Source of the DNA: Candidatus Opimibacter iunctus
GTDB taxonomy: Bacteria; Bacteroidota; Bacteroidia; Chitinophagales; Saprospiraceae
Assembly: GCA_016716665.1 (NCBI GenBank)
Contig: JADJVH010000010.1
Span: forward strand, 1-64,000
Reading direction: 5' to 3'
DNA: 64,000 nucleotides
Part shown: positions 63,072 to 64,000 of the stretch, in pieces
How the letters are laid out: every line of letters begins with the position of its first letter
Position numbering within the stretch: the stretch's first letter is position 1
The notes under the pieces: model-generated
Seen by the model: only the letters and a program-made list of their open reading frames with translations
Database searches by the model: none
What the model was told of the DNA's origin: nothing
Made by a program: the position numbers and the translations under genes

Positions 63072-64000
63072 TTAACTATTGATGGAAGGAAGATAAATCT
63101 TTGCCAGAAGAGTATACTCATTTATTTGCTTTTGGACCCAACCGGTATCTTTTACCAGACAAGCCGCCATCAGCTCCGCCACGATTGGTGCCGCTTCCAC
63201 AGAGGCCTTCACGTCGAGAAATAACATGCGACTCCTGCGGGCAAGGAAGTCTTCGATCGCTTCACACATCTCTTCCTTTACTGCCCACACAATTTCTGCT
63301 TTTACATTATCAAAAGCCGGATGGATTTTTTCGCCAAGCTCCGGATCCTTTTGTATCATATCGAGTATGTGTGCTTTATCCGAACCATAATAATACAAAG
63401 GGGATTCAAAATCTGTTTGCTCCTGATATCCATGAATGGGCAATTCACTAGTTCCCGATAAAGCAGCAGAGAGATCAGCTCTTTGCACTGCCACATTGAC
63501 CGCATCTTCAGCCATCTTTCGATAGGTGGTCCACTTACCACCGGCGATGGTAATCAATCCTGAGTCTGAAACCGTGATGTGATGATCCTGGACAATGATG
63601 CCGTCTTACCACCACCCTTCACCAAGGGTCTCAACCCGCAGAATACACTTTTGATATCTGCATATGACGGATCTTTCATCAGGTAATGGCGCATGGTCTG
63701 CAGGACAAAATCTATTTCATCGCTCTGCGCTCTGGGCTCTACAGATGCAACCCCAACCGGCGTATCCGTTGTCCCTACGATAATCTTCTGATGCCATGGT
63801 ACAGCAAATAATACCCTGCCATCATTCGTCCTAGGAATCATGATTGCTGTTTCAGCAGGAAGAAATTCCTTATCTAATACAAGGTGAATGCCCTGGCTGG
63901 GGCTAACGAGAGTTTCAGCATCAGCATCATCCATATTCAGGATGGCATCAGAGAATACACCTGTGGCATTGATCACTGCTTTTGCCTTGATCTCATAAGT
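63072..64000 (-). CDS. glpD: Glycerol-3-phosphate dehydrogenase, partial, with a frameshift
   Basis: FAD-dependent oxidation of glycerol-3-phosphate to dihydroxyacetone phosphate at the membrane. The window holds the C-terminal part; the N-terminus with the FAD-binding GxGxxG lies beyond 64000. Visible parts: INATGVFSD, PSQGIHLVLD, MIPRTNDGRVLFAVPW, VGTTDTP, FCGLRPLVKGGGKTASLSR, then ITIAGGKWTTYRKMAEDAV and a C-terminal DAO_C helical domain. The frame breaks near 63587. Restoring one G to the gg/cc pair at 63587-63588 gives SRDHHITVSDSGLITIAGG, which is what the family has, so one base is missing. This may be a sequencing error. Downstream lie glpF and ridA. Confidence 0.88.

Noticed and set aside
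1..64000. tRNA, rRNA and phage genes
   Set aside because: Intergenic regions were read for cloverleaf-like sequences, rRNA-like tracts and phage structural genes; none was convincing. No transposase was found either.

Overview
The window comes from a member of the Bacteroidota, most like the Saprospiria/Chitinophagia. The evidence is the secreted proteins with type IX secretion (T9SS) C-terminal sorting domains (T9SS type A several times, one gliding-type CHU_C domain), sensor kinases with two-component-regulator propellers plus a Y_Y_Y domain, a one-protein hybrid sensor/AraC regulator, a TIGR03032 protein, and Bacteroidota-type -7 promoter boxes (TAnnTTTG) ahead of several genes. Most genes lie on the minus strand.

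Layout. 0-4.8 kb: DEAD-box RNA helicase, propeller lipoprotein, small Cys/His protein, GNAT acetyltransferase. 4.8-12.4 kb: phosphorelay locus of two tandem hybrid histidine kinases with near-identical kinase/receiver modules, a stand-alone receiver and an HPt protein, with a divergent LytTR regulator. 12.7-21.2 kb: secreted-protein block with a large T9SS protein, a T9SS esterase, a ten-repeat FG-GAP protein, a TIGR03032 protein and a truncated leucine-rich ORF. 21.4-31.8 kb: signalling island with a LuxR-type response regulator, two HisKA_3 kinases, and a divergent propeller/kinase/receiver/AraC hybrid. 31.8-33 kb: cluster of interspersed repeats and GC-rich hairpins around a GIY-YIG nuclease. 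33-38 kb: a second copy of the large T9SS family broken by one in-frame TGA, an aldo/keto reductase, and an AT-rich patch with a DUF2004 gene beside an attC-like palindrome. 38.2-47 kb: serine hydrolase, ThuA lipoprotein and a ~2000-residue PKD/CHU_C adhesin-like protein with a frameshift near its start. 47-54.7 kb: repeats, a DUF559 fragment, then a carbohydrate cluster (GH13, sugar isomerase/epimerase, GH127-like, phytanoyl-CoA dioxygenase family) with a divergent AraC regulator. 54.7-61.4 kb: NAD kinase/cyclase/membrane protein operon and two tandem T9SS paralogues. 61.5-64 kb: 51-bp tandem repeat and a glp operon (glpD partial and frameshifted, glpF, exported RidA).

The most interesting inferences are two. 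(1) A 19-bp palindrome, ACTACC-N7-GGTAGT, occurs three times. Each copy lies 20-21 nt upstream of a -7 box, and the copies sit ahead of the LuxR-type regulator itself and ahead of the two secreted-protein transcription units beside it. This looks like a complete sensor-regulator-operator-target circuit controlling T9SS cargo. (2) The intergenic spaces carry several families of structured repeats: double-armed cruciform elements at 15.8, 39.7 and 47.1 kb, and GC hairpins at 31.9 and 32.6 kb. The stems differ between copies but pairing is kept, and small nuclease ORFs (GIY-YIG, DUF559) lie next to or run into some of them.

Four genes carry single-base lesions: the 8.1-11.4 kb kinase signal peptide, the 33 kb TGA, the 41.2 kb frameshift and glpD. 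The glpD lesion is in a core metabolic gene and two others lie at homopolymers, so sequencing or assembly error should be considered before calling pseudogenes.
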